From assembly GCA_949878435.1 (NCBI GenBank), contig CATLAK010000023.1:1-48890 (forward strand): a stretch of DNA of 48,890 nucleotides, in the 5' to 3' direction. This document shows, in pieces, positions 7,080 through 14,360 of the stretch. A program made the position numbers and the translations under genes. Numbering within the stretch: the first letter of the stretch is position 1; each line of letters starts with the position of its first letter. Source of the stretch: an uncultured Lachnospiraceae bacterium (GTDB lineage: Bacteria; Bacillota; Clostridia; Lachnospirales; Lachnospiraceae). The notes beneath the pieces are model-generated. The model ran no database searches. It was not told the origin of the DNA and saw nothing but the letters and a program-made list of their open reading frames with translations.

Positions 7080-9254
7080 TTATTCCCGCGAGCAACGAGC
7101 CAAGTGACTGCTTGCAGGCATTTGGCGACTGCCGCGAGGGTCAGTCCCCGCCCCTTGGGGCGCTTCAAGTTTGATGCCCCGCTGCTTGCGGCGGGGTATT
7201 TGACTGCCTGCTCCGCTTCTGATTATGATCTTATCAAACACCATAAACATAGAAGGCAGGATAAAAATAACCGATACCATGCTGATCAGCGCCCCTCGTG
7301 CCATCAGGGTGCACAATGAACTAATCATATCGATGTTGGAATATAAGCCCACACCGAAGGTCGCTGCAAAAAAGGACAATGCACTGACCACAATAGATTT
7401 TACACTGCTCTGGCAGGCAACGGTGACCGCTTCCCTTTTCTCCATCCCGCCATAGCGTTCCTTGCGGTACCTTGTGGTCATCAGGATTGCGTAATCCACG
7501 GTTGCGCCCAGCTGAATGGTGCCGATTACCACAGATGCGATAAACGGAATCTGCGTCCCTGTGTAATAAGGAATACCCATATTTACAAAAATTGCCGTCT
7601 CAATGACCGCCACCAAAATTACCGGCAGGGAAACCGATTTAAACACCAGCAGAATAATAATAAAGATCACGCCGATGGAAACCACGCTCACCGTATTGAA
7701 ATCTTTGTCTGTAATCTCAATCAAATCCTTGGTACAGGGCGCCTCGCCCACCAGCATCCCCTTGCTGTCATAGGATTTACATATGGCGCTTAATTTCTCA
7801 CACTGGCTGTTGACCTCACTGGAAGCCACCTTGTATTGGGAACCAATCAACAAAAGCTGCCAGTTATCGCTCACAAGGGAACTTTTGAGTTCCCCCGGAA
7901 TCAATTCGTCCGGGATGGCATCCCCTTTGATGGAGTTGAGCCCCAGCACCCAGTTCACACCCTCCACCTGTTTCATTTCATCCGCCATATGCTTTACATC
8001 CTTGGCAGGAAGGTCCGCGCTTAAAAGAAGCATATGGGTTGCATTCATATCAAAATTCTCATTCAGTTTTTCATTCGCCATAATGCTGGGGAGATCCTTA
8101 GGGAGGGTCTCATCCAGATTGTAATAAACGGCTGTATTTTTATAACCGAATATGGCAGGGAAAAGGATTGCAATAAACAAAACAATAAATACTCTGTAAT
8201 GCTTCGTCACAAAACTTCCGATGCCCTTCATATCCGGGAGCAGCGCCTTATGCTTTGTCTTTGTAAGCGCTTTATCACATACCAGAATCAAAGACGGGAG
8301 AACTGTCACGCATGCGATCACGCCGAAGACTACGCCCTTTGCCATGACGATGCCCAAATCCAAGCCAAGAGTAAAACTCATAAAGCACAGGGCAATAAAT
8401 CCTGCTACTGTAGTCATGGAACTGCTTACCACGGAAGTGATTGTCTCTCCAATCGCCTTTGCCATTGCCTCCTTTCGATCCGGCACCTCCCGCTTATTTT
8501 CCTGGTAACTGTGCCAGAGGAAAATGGAATAATCCATCGTCACACCCAATTGCAGTACTGCGCTCAAGGCTTTGGTGATATAAGAAATCTCTCCCATAAA
8601 AACATTGCTGCCCAGATTATAAACGATTGCCATTCCTATACTTAGCAGAAACAGGAAGGGAATCAGAAACGAATCCATGGTAAGGGACAGCACCAGGCAG
8701 GAAAGCAAAACTGCGATACACACATAAATCGGCGCTTCCCGCTCCGAAAGATTCTTTGTGTCCGTCACCACCGCCGACATGCCGCTCAAAAAGCAGTTCT
8801 TGTCAGCCACCTTTCGGATCTCCTCAATCGCCTCCATGGTTCCGTCGGCGGAGGTGGTCTCGTCAAAGATGATCGCCATCATCGTGGCATCCCCGCTGTT
8901 GAACGCTTCGTACACCGCATTCGGCATCATCTCCATAGGAACCGATATATCCATGACGGAATCATACCAGATGACCTTCTCCACATGCGTTACCTGCTCG
9001 ATTTCCTCTTTCAGCCTTACGACGTCTTTGGGCGCCATTCCTTCCACCACGAACATAGAAAACGCGCCGGTTCCAAATTCATCCACCAGAATATCCTGTC
9101 CCACCATCGTCTCAATATCCTTGGGCAGATAAGAAAGGATATCGTAATTGACTCTGGTACTCACATATCCCAAAAAAGAAGGAATCAAAAGCACCAGGCT
9201 TAAAATCAGAATCGGTATCCTAAGCTGCACCACCTTTTTCCCAAATTTTTCCAT
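7080..9254 (-). CDS. MMPL/RND family transporter
   Basis: About 724 residues with two copies of the RND layout: one N-terminal membrane segment, an extracellular domain, then five or six clustered membrane segments, twice. Typical sterol-sensing/MMPL features are TMDSFLIPFLFLLSIGMA, GVTMDYSIFLWHSYQENK and, in the second half, LGATVDYAILMTTRYR. The frame could start at a GTG at 9260, but only the ATG at 9254 has AAAGGGAG at proper spacing (7 nt). The last 38 or so residues (from IPRRKQRG) are unlike any transporter tail: they are encoded by a GC-rich hairpin element. The gene is probably repressed by the divergent TetR protein. Such pumps move lipids, peptides or drugs; no substrate can be named. 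Confidence 0.88.
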   Translation of the reverse strand: MEKFGKKVVQLRIPILILSLVLLIPSFLGYVSTRVNYDILSYLPKDIETMVGQDILVDEFGTGAFSMFVVEGMAPKDVVRLKEEIEQVTHVEKVIWYDSVMDISVPMEMMPNAVYEAFNSGDATMMAIIFDETTSADGTMEAIEEIRKVADKNCFLSGMSAVVTDTKNLSEREAPIYVCIAVLLSCLVLSLTMDSFLIPFLFLLSIGMAIVYNLGSNVFMGEISYITKALSAVLQLGVTMDYSIFLWHSYQENKREVPDRKEAMAKAIGETITSVVSSSMTTVAGFIALCFMSFTLGLDLGIVMAKGVVFGVIACVTVLPSLILVCDKALTKTKHKALLPDMKGIGSFVTKHYRVFIVLFIAILFPAIFGYKNTAVYYNLDETLPKDLPSIMANEKLNENFDMNATHMLLLSADLPAKDVKHMADEMKQVEGVNWVLGLNSIKGDAIPDELIPGELKSSLVSDNWQLLLIGSQYKVASSEVNSQCEKLSAICKSYDSKGMLVGEAPCTKDLIEITDKDFNTVSVVSIGVIFIIILLVFKSVSLPVILVAVIETAIFVNMGIPYYTGTQIPFIASVVIGTIQLGATVDYAILMTTRYRKERYGGMEKREAVTVACQSSVKSIVVSALSFFAATFGVGLYSNIDMISSLCTLMARGALISMVSVIFILPSMFMVFDKIIIRSGAGSQIPRRKQRGIKLEAPQGAGTDPRGSRQMPASSHLARCSRE
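7084..7212. repeat. GC-rich hairpin element fused to the MMPL 3' end
   Basis: Two strong hairpins are visible: CCCCGC/GCGGGG around 7177-7196 and CGCCCC/GGGGCG around 7150-7163. The composition is much richer in GC than the flanking gene. The minus-strand frame through it supplies the transporter's stop codon. From memory, similar stretches recur as small hypothetical ORFs in Lachnospiraceae genomes, suggesting a dispersed repeat; this needs a search. A 15-nt string (GGCAGYCGCCAAATG) is shared with the hairpin at 9433-9479. Confidence 0.55.
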
Positions 9255-9274
9255 ACACACACTCCCTTTAAATT

Positions 9275-9289
9275 ATGACCAATAGTCAT
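9275..9289. promoter_or_regulatory. TetR operator 1
   Basis: ATGACCAATAGTCAT, an inverted repeat TGAC-N5-GTCA. It matches the second site at 9321-9333 in half-site and spacing and lies in the 5' leader of the MMPL transcript. Confidence 0.7.
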
Positions 9290-9306
9290 TTTTATTTATA
9301 TTTCGT

Positions 9307-9334
9307 ATTATACTCAAAAATGACTTTTGGTCAA
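9307..9334 (-). promoter_or_regulatory. Promoter of the MMPL-lipoprotein operon
   Basis: On the minus strand TTGACC (9329-9334), 16 nt spacer, TATAAT (9307-9312). The -35 overlaps TetR operator 2, as expected for repression. Confidence 0.75.
9321..9333. promoter_or_regulatory. TetR operator 2
   Basis: TGACTTTTGGTCA, the same TGAC-N5-GTCA design as operator 1, 45 bp away centre to centre, covering the MMPL -35 box. Confidence 0.72.
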
Positions 9335-9393
9335 TATTTTTCTCTATAAAAGAATCCTAAATTTTATAAAAAAAATATAAACGCCGAAAAACA

Positions 9394-9421
9394 TTGCATT
9401 TTAGGGCGTTTACCTTATAAT
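9394..9421 (+). promoter_or_regulatory. Promoter of the tetR-type gene
   Basis: TTGCAT at 9394-9399, 16 nt spacer, TATAAT at 9416-9421. It is about 60 bp from operator 2, so autoregulation would have to act at a distance. Confidence 0.55.
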
Positions 9422-9432
9422 ATGACTTATCA

Positions 9433-9479
9433 GGCAGCCGCCAAATGGACATGCCTCCATGTCCGCCTGGCACGCTGCC
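9433..9479. repeat. Leader hairpin before the tetR-type gene
   Basis: GGCAGC (9433-9438) pairs with GCTGCC (9474-9479), and an inner GGACATG pairs with CATGTCC. It falls in the 5' untranslated region of the regulator gene; no U-tract follows, so it is not a simple terminator. Confidence 0.6.
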
Positions 9480-9507
9480 CGCGTGAATCAATCAGATAGG
9501 AGCTTTC

Positions 9508-10113
9508 ATGGGAAAAATTGATTTGAACAAAAAAAGAAAGCGCGAAGCGCTTCTAAATACTGCTTTTGAGCTGTTCACCACCCAAGGCATCAATAAGACC
9601 ACCATCAACAATATCGTGGAGACTGCCGGCGTGGCAAAAGGGACCTTTTACCTCTATTTTAAAGACAAATACGATATCCGCAACAAACTGATCGCCCACA
9701 AAGCAAGCAGCATCTTTTCTGCTGCAGATGCCGCCCTTGCAAAGACTAATCTGACCGAATTGGATGACCGCATCATTTTTCTTGTGGATAACATCATCGG
9801 GCAGTTCAATGCGGACAAGTCCCTTCTTAACTTTATTTCCAAAAATTTGAGCTGGGGAATCTTTAAAAATGAATTGATTTCCTCTAAAGATGAATCAGAA
9901 GTGGATTTTTATAATATTTATGCCATCCTTGAGAACTCTCCAAGAGCGTTTAAAAATCCGGAGATTCTTTTGTTTATGATCGTGGAGTTTGTCAGCTCCA
10001 CCTGTTACAGTTCCATTCTGTATAATGAACCTACCGGCATTGAAGAGCTGAAACCATATATTTTCGATGCAATCAGACAGATTTTGAAAAGCCAGGAAAT
10101 CCGCCCCGAATAG
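9508..10113 (+). CDS. TetR/AcrR family transcriptional regulator
   Basis: 201 residues. Residues 8-55 form the TetR DNA-binding domain: REALLNTAFELFTTQGINKTTINNIVETAGVAKGTFYLYFKDKYDI carries the usual helix-turn-helix and the GTFYLYF signature. The C-terminal ligand domain is unremarkable. TAGGAG precedes the ATG. The gene is divergent from the MMPL operon and two matching operators lie between them, so it most likely represses that pump; the inducer is unknown. It has its own terminator at its stop codon. Confidence 0.92.
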   Translation: MGKIDLNKKRKREALLNTAFELFTTQGINKTTINNIVETAGVAKGTFYLYFKDKYDIRNKLIAHKASSIFSAADAALAKTNLTELDDRIIFLVDNIIGQFNADKSLLNFISKNLSWGIFKNELISSKDESEVDFYNIYAILENSPRAFKNPEILLFMIVEFVSSTCYSSILYNEPTGIEELKPYIFDAIRQILKSQEIRPE

Positions 10114-10145
10114 CGTTTATACGCGATAAAGGGCGGACTTTTTCA
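10100..10145 (+). terminator. Terminator of the tetR-type gene
   Basis: TCCGCCC (10100-10106) pairs with GGGCGGA (10131-10137), followed by CTTTTTC. The 5' arm is inside the last codons of the gene. Confidence 0.75.
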
Positions 10146-10391
10146 TCTGCTCAAAGCCTTGCCAGATATTTCACTTAATCTCTTTTCCCTTTCCTGTTCT
10201 AAATCATAGTTTCCTTTCAATATTCCTGTAAGGGTATCAGTAAGATAAGAAACTGCCGTATCCCTTGGAATGAATCTTCCTATTTCTTTTCCATTTTTTG
10301 TTACAACAACTTCATTTCCATTTATAACCATATTGAGATACTTGCCGAAATTATTTTGCATTTCTGTTGCTGTTGCAGTTGCACCAATCAT
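10143..10391 (-). CDS. Orphan Phd/YefM-type antitoxin
   Basis: 82 residues of the Phd/YefM family: N-terminal TATEMQNNFGKYLNMVINGNEVVVTKNGKEIGRFIP is the DNA-binding and dimerisation core, and the C-terminal part (LTDTLTGILKGNYDLEQEREKRL) is the toxin-neutralising helix. AGGAGG lies 8 nt before the ATG. In most systems the toxin gene follows the antitoxin directly; here the gene runs into the terminator of the convergent tetR-type gene with no room for a toxin. It is therefore an orphan or a leftover of a lost pair. A complete Phd-Doc pair lies at 39.6-40.2 kb, but the two antitoxins are not close. Confidence 0.85.
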   Translation of the reverse strand: MIGATATATEMQNNFGKYLNMVINGNEVVVTKNGKEIGRFIPRDTAVSYLTDTLTGILKGNYDLEQEREKRLSEISGKALSR

Positions 10392-10440
10392 AAAATATCC
10401 CTCCTAAAAAATGAGCTATTTTTAGCATATCATTTTTTCT

Positions 10441-10556
10441 CTACTTTACGAGATAAAAATGAAAAGCACTGCCTCCATCCATGTGAGCGGCTTCGTCCAA
10501 TTCCCTTGGAATATTTTCCACAAAGCCTTTTATTTTAAAGCCCGATACCCAATGTG
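10441..10556 (-). pseudogene. Remnant of a sugar ABC transporter permease (EAA loop)
   Basis: The minus-strand frame reads GFVENIPRELDEAAHMDGG followed by SAFHFYLVK and a stop. This is the cytoplasmic EAA loop of binding-protein-dependent (MalG-type) sugar permeases, which contacts the ATPase. Only about 35 codons survive: no start, no upstream membrane segments and none of the segments that should follow. It is too short for a gene and shows that an ABC sugar uptake gene once stood here. Confidence 0.65.
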
Positions 10557-10559
10557 CCA

Positions 10560-10829
10560 AAAGAATAACTAAGTATACGGAATTAAGGCATTATTACGAA
10601 GATATCTTAAGAAGCGGGTTTATGAAAAAAAGGTTGCAATATTCAAAGACAATTGCCGCATTACATGGTCGCTGAGCACAGTCCTTGGCTGAACCGTCAT
10701 ATTTTTGATTCTATAATGGGAAAATTGTCATGTGAATATTTCCGAAAAATCATTGACGGAATTTGCTTATTGGGTAAAATATCATTAAGGGAGAGTCCTT
10801 CCAACAAGTGGATGTTCAAAACGCGTTAG
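10560..10829 (+). pseudogene. Unidentified degraded coding fragment
   Basis: From 10629 an open frame of 66 codons reads through motifs such as PHYMVAEHSPWLNRHIFD and CEYFRKIIDG and ends at TAG 10827-10829. It has no start codon or ribosome binding site. A coding-looking stretch just upstream in another frame (TELRHYYEDILRSGFM) would join it if the A7 run at 10625-10631 were A6. I do not recognise the family. It could be the 3' part of a lost gene next to the ABC permease scrap. Confidence 0.3.
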
Positions 10830-10875
10830 CGTTGCTGCAGTGACACTACATTCAAGGACTAGGGTAAAGTTCTAA

Positions 10876-11690
10876 ATGAAGAATTTGATTAGATTAACCA
10901 ATCTGCAATCAAGCGAAGTATACAAAATATTCAATATCGCAGACGAAATCAGTACCGGAAAATATAATGGTTTCCTAAATGGAAAAAGTGTTATTCTGTA
11001 TTTTCCTGCTTCAAGCATCCGAACACGAGTAACCTTTGAAAAGGGGATATATCTGCTAGGCGGGCAGCCCATACTATTTCCAAATGATGCATTGGAAAAA
11101 AGGAAGATTTAAGAGATATCTGCGGTTACTTAAACAATTGGGCAGATATCGTTATCGTGCGGCATGGGGACATACAGTTGATTGAAAAATTTGCTGAATA
11201 CTCAAAAGCGCCGGTTATCAATGCAATGACTGATATAAATCATCCTTGTGAAATTCTGTCAGATATGTATTCCCTGTCAAAAATCAGAGATGACTTTATA
11301 AGTGATAAGTATCTGTTCTGTGGCAAATCCGGAAATATCGGTCTGGCTTGGAAAGAAGCATCTAATGTTATGGGATTTGATTTGTCACAGTGTTGCCGTT
11401 CCGGTTATGAGATGGATGATGTACCAGTATATCATGATATAAAAGCGGCAATCAAAGGAAAAGATATTATATGTACGGATTCTCTGCCTGCCAGCGTATT
11501 AAATGATTTTAGAGAATATCAGATAACCAAAGAAGTAATGGACTTGGCTAATAAAAATGCTGTCTTAAACCCCTGTCCGCCCTTTTATCGTGGTGAAGAA
11601 GTTTCTGACGACGTAATGCAGTCAGAATATTTTGTGGGATATGAATTTAAAAAGAACTTGTTAGTGGTTCAGCAAGCTGTTATGATATGA
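10876..11690 (+). pseudogene. Ornithine/aspartate carbamoyltransferase-like gene, frameshifted
   Basis: Two frames together give an about 271-residue carbamoyltransferase-family protein, shorter than the usual 300-340. The first (to about 11100) has the carbamoyl-phosphate motif SSIRTRVTFE. The second has NHPCEILSDMYSL where the family has HPCQ, then CTDSLP and NPCPPFYRGEEV where ornithine enzymes have HCLPxxRGxEV. The shift is at GGAAAAAAGG (11095-11104): seven As instead of six would read LEKKEDLRD and restore one frame. So it is a recent pseudogene, a slippage-dependent gene, or a sequencing error. The unusual HPCE and NPCPP motifs make the substrate uncertain. The stem AACGC/GCGTT at 10819-10832 lies in its leader. 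Confidence 0.7.
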
Positions 11691-11757
11691 TGTATGAGTT
11701 AGGCATATTAATATGAGAGAAATGTTCATATGGCATTTATTTTGCGAGGTAAAGATA

Positions 11758-12177
11758 ATGACAGAAATCAGATATGTAAAATCAGAAGATAAAGAATTTT
11801 GGTATAGTCTTGATGAACATCTGCCAGAACAAGAATTTGATAATAAGGTTCAAAACAAAAGAGGATATATTTTATTAGATGACGATAAACCTGTTGGATT
11901 GTTAAGATATAATCTTTTCTGGGACAATACACCATTTTGTACAATGTTGGTTATTGATTGGAACAATCACAGAAAAGGTTATGGGAAAAAACTTATGGAA
12001 CATTGGGAAAATGATATGAAATCACAAGGATATAGTATGCTATTATCCTCTACTCAGGTTGACGAAGAGGCGCAGCATTTCTACAGGAAATTGGGATATA
12101 AGGATTGCGGTGGTTTTATCATAGATATTCCAAAATATGAACAGCCAATGGAGATGTTTTTGATTAAGGGCATTTAA
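11758..12177 (+). CDS. GNAT family N-acetyltransferase
   Basis: 139 residues starting MTEIRYVKSEDKEFW; the frame opens 15 codons earlier but GAGGTAAAG precedes this ATG. The acetyl-CoA motif is visible as MLVIDWNNHRKGYGKKLMEHWENDM (a variant of the R/QxxGxG/A loop, here RKGYGK), followed by SSTQVDEEAQHFYRKLGYKDCG, the usual GNAT C-terminal half. The acceptor is unknown; RimI-like and aminoglycoside acetyltransferase-like enzymes look similar at this length. It begins 67 nt after the carbamoyltransferase-like frame and is probably co-transcribed with it. Confidence 0.85.
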   Translation: MTEIRYVKSEDKEFWYSLDEHLPEQEFDNKVQNKRGYILLDDDKPVGLLRYNLFWDNTPFCTMLVIDWNNHRKGYGKKLMEHWENDMKSQGYSMLLSSTQVDEEAQHFYRKLGYKDCGGFIIDIPKYEQPMEMFLIKGI

Positions 12178-12202
12178 GCCAAATCCCCGCCACAAGCAAC
12201 AG

Positions 12203-12239
12203 AAACCAGATCTACCTATCATAAAGAGTCCGGTTTGCG
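12203..12239 (+). repeat. Short direct repeat, left copy
   Basis: AAACCAG, then ATAAAGAGTC and nGnTTTGCG at matching spacing to the copy at 14286-14321 (27 or so of 36 positions shared, identical core ATAAAGAGTC). The two copies enclose the DUF3791/DUF3990/Mrr island. Confidence 0.5.
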
Positions 12240-12286
12240 TTTTTTATTTGCGCAAGGTCTTTAACTTTTAATCTGGCAAATCTTTA

Positions 12287-13192
12287 CTATGTTGGAGTCA
12301 TTCCAAACGCAATGCACCATCCTATAAAAACAAACCAGAATAATAACACCTTTGTCCACATAGACATCCTAAAATATTTATCAAATTTTCTATTAAGAGG
12401 ACATACTAAATAAGACATTATTATTCCAAACACGGCGGCAAAATATCCTCCATTTGTTATGGTTGCAACCACAAAAATCAGTAGTATTATCGGAAATAAT
12501 ATCCAGCGCATTATGTCAAATATTATTCTAATTGCCTTCTTTACTTCCGCATTTAAGCACTGCCCTGTTGTTTTTTTCTTTTGCTTTGCGCACTTTGTAT
12601 TATGTACAGTTTGGTTTTCTGGTACTGTTTTCTTTACAATATCCTTTTTCATACCCCTGTTAATATTTGTATTATTTGGGTCCGTAAATCTTCTTCCTGC
12701 CACTTCCTTTATGTTTTCTCCACCATTTACCTCGAGATTTACTTTGGCAGTCTTATTCTCTTTAGAATCATATCTACCTTTACCATGCCTTACTGCAATT
12801 GGCGGTGAAATAATATCATACTCTTCATCGTAACTATCTATCAATTCATATAAAAAGCTCCTATCCCATAGCCTAACTCCCGTTGTTTGAGCTAAATTTA
12901 TCGCCTGTTTCGTAAAGTTACTATTAGTCATTACTGCCGCTGCATCACAATGATAATAATCACATCCAATCCCTGCCTCCTGTACCGCTTTTACACTAAC
13001 ATTTGAGTTATATCTTTTACATTGAACGGCATACCTTACGGTTCCACGTCTAGCCAAAATATCTATGCCATAATCTCCTGCGCCTTGTGTAACTGTAACA
13101 TCACGATAACCTGCATGACGAAGTAATTCAGCACAAGCATATTCAAACTCATGCCCTTCCATTCTATCGAGTTCTTCCATAGTATATTGCAT
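12287..13192 (-). CDS. Mrr-like restriction endonuclease with membrane tail
   Basis: About 301 residues. The N-terminal 115 residues are an Mrr-type PD-(D/E)XK nuclease: GHEFEYACAELLRHAGY, then GAGDYGIDILA (metal ligand D44 and the GID turn) and YAVQCKRY (Q57, K59). The middle is basic and polar; the last 70 residues hold two hydrophobic segments, so the protein is probably membrane-bound. I start at the ATG at 13192, where GAGGA sits 8 nt upstream, rather than at 13207. It is the last gene of a four-gene minus-strand set with the DUF3791/DUF3990 genes (30 nt gap). Mrr-like nucleases cut modified or foreign DNA; membrane-anchored forms have been linked to defence, but the target here is unknown. 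Confidence 0.82.
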   Translation of the reverse strand: MQYTMEELDRMEGHEFEYACAELLRHAGYRDVTVTQGAGDYGIDILARRGTVRYAVQCKRYNSNVSVKAVQEAGIGCDYYHCDAAAVMTNSNFTKQAINLAQTTGVRLWDRSFLYELIDSYDEEYDIISPPIAVRHGKGRYDSKENKTAKVNLEVNGGENIKEVAGRRFTDPNNTNINRGMKKDIVKKTVPENQTVHNTKCAKQKKKTTGQCLNAEVKKAIRIIFDIMRWILFPIILLIFVVATITNGGYFAAVFGIIMSYLVCPLNRKFDKYFRMSMWTKVLLFWFVFIGWCIAFGMTPT

Positions 13193-13222
13193 AAATATTT
13201 TCCTCATACAAATTTAAATGGT

Positions 13223-13447
13223 CTAAACAAACAGTTCTCCTTCCGTTTCGCACAATATCTGAACAAGCACTTTATAATCAAGGTATTGCACACCCTCTAC
13301 CCCATTGTGTATTTTCCCCGCCAGCACACTGCGGTAATAAATATCCATTGCTGATTCTAAGGAAATTCCTTTCACCTCTGCCAAATAAGCAATCATTCGC
13401 TCTTCCAGATTTTCCTGATACACTTTTTCTATGATTTCACCGTCCAT
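13223..13447 (-). CDS. 74-aa protein of the DUF3791/DUF3990 module
   Basis: A small acidic protein (MDGEIIEKVYQENLEERMIAYLAEVKGISLESAMDIYYRS...), predicted mostly helical. AGGAGG lies 7 nt before the ATG and the gene follows the DUF3990 gene by 2 nt, so the two are translated together. I recall small helical ORFs of this kind beside DUF3990 genes in Clostridia, where they look like antitoxins or immunity partners. No catalytic motif is visible. Confidence 0.72.
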   Translation of the reverse strand: MDGEIIEKVYQENLEERMIAYLAEVKGISLESAMDIYYRSVLAGKIHNGVEGVQYLDYKVLVQILCETEGELFV

Positions 13448-13449
13448 CC

Positions 13450-13929
13450 CTATACCTCCTCAAAGGATTTTAATACCAGCAGCTGATTTATCGCCCTCTG
13501 ACTGATAAAGGCAATTTGATCATAAGAAGGATAAACTTTGATTTCCTTGAGCGCACGCTCTTTATCCCAAATTCCTGTATGATACATATCTACTACTCGA
13601 AACACTTTATCATTTGCCACCTTACCAAAAACCAAATCATATTTTTGATAGTCTTTCTTTCCATCCCTGCATCCGCACACAAAGTCAATCCATTCCAATA
13701 AGTCTTCATCGAAAACCTTTATCTCAAACCCGTCAACATTATCACTCATCTGATAACAATTTAAAATAGCTCTATCTTTTCCTAAAATATCTGCCTTTCG
13801 CCTTGCCCACCTCAGAGCTTGTTCCCTTACTGTGGTCACATAAAACCCAGCGCCAAAGTCAAGCGCTCTATAGGAATGAATTACATCCGGTTTTTTTACG
13901 ATTTCCGTTGAGCCATGATACACAATCAT
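13450..13929 (-). CDS. DUF3990 family protein, ADP-ribosyltransferase-like
   Basis: 159 residues. The start MIVYHGSTEIVKKPDVIHS followed by ALDFGAGFYVTT is typical of DUF3990 and resembles the H/Y part of ADP-ribosyltransferase folds (YHGS and the FGxGFYxT strand); the rest (ARRKADILGKDRAILNCYQM, ending AFISQRAINQLLVLKSFEEV) fits the same family. It overlaps the DUF3791 gene upstream by 4 nt (ATGA) and is followed after 2 nt by the 74-aa gene. A toxin modifying a host or phage molecule with NAD is the best guess; neither the reaction nor the target has been shown by anything in the sequence. Confidence 0.8.
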   Translation of the reverse strand: MIVYHGSTEIVKKPDVIHSYRALDFGAGFYVTTVREQALRWARRKADILGKDRAILNCYQMSDNVDGFEIKVFDEDLLEWIDFVCGCRDGKKDYQKYDLVFGKVANDKVFRVVDMYHTGIWDKERALKEIKVYPSYDQIAFISQRAINQLLVLKSFEEV

Positions 13930-14141
13930 ATTGTTACACCCCGCACTTTCAGATATTCCTTAATATCATCCACAATATACCCCGTTGCCTGCGTGTGCAG
14001 GATATCATAATGCGGCACCAGATAGTTTCCAATACAGCCGGCGCTCTGGAGTTTTTGATAAACCTCAGAGGGCATCATCCCCCATTTGTTGGCGCAGGCA
14101 TGAATCATATATACGACAAACGAAAAGGATTCTTTATCCAC
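13926..14141 (-). CDS. DUF3791 family protein
   Basis: 71 residues, MDKESFSFVVYMIHACANKWGMMPSEVYQKLQ... with a helical N-terminus and the YLVPHYDILHTQATGYIVDDI block typical of DUF3791. It overlaps the DUF3990 gene by ATGA and is the first gene of the set. DUF3791 and DUF3990 genes are very often adjacent, which supports a toxin-antitoxin or regulatory relation; which partner neutralises which is not known from sequence. Confidence 0.8.
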   Translation of the reverse strand: MDKESFSFVVYMIHACANKWGMMPSEVYQKLQSAGCIGNYLVPHYDILHTQATGYIVDDIKEYLKVRGVTI

Positions 14142-14285
14142 CAGTCAGCCTCCTTTTTAATACCTTCTGATAATAAGTATAAAAAAAAATATACATTCTG
14201 GCAATATAGTTTTTCTGTGTACACGTGAAGCTGCGCATCTGATTTTATTTTATAGGACGTATTTCCACATGAAATGCAAAAGTTC

Positions 14286-14321
14286 AAACCAGTCCCCATA
14301 TTATAAAGAGTCTGATTTGCG
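14286..14321 (+). repeat. Short direct repeat, right copy
   Basis: Same orientation as the copy at 12203-12239: AAACCAG, ATAAAGAGTC at 14303-14312, then TGATTTGCG. It lies 145 nt upstream of the DUF3791 start. Confidence 0.5.
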
Positions 14322-14360
14322 CATATTGTAAATACATAATTTTTTTAATATAGTTATTTT

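Noticed and set aside
8034..8645. 203-codon plus-strand open frame
   Set aside because: Antisense to the membrane core of the MMPL gene, His/Cys-rich composition, no ribosome binding site.
11092..11108. Programmed -1 frameshift in the carbamoyltransferase
   Set aside because: The A-run would allow slippage, but the codon phase does not fit a standard X-XXY-YYZ heptamer, no stimulatory stem follows, and three other genes show the same one-base loss.
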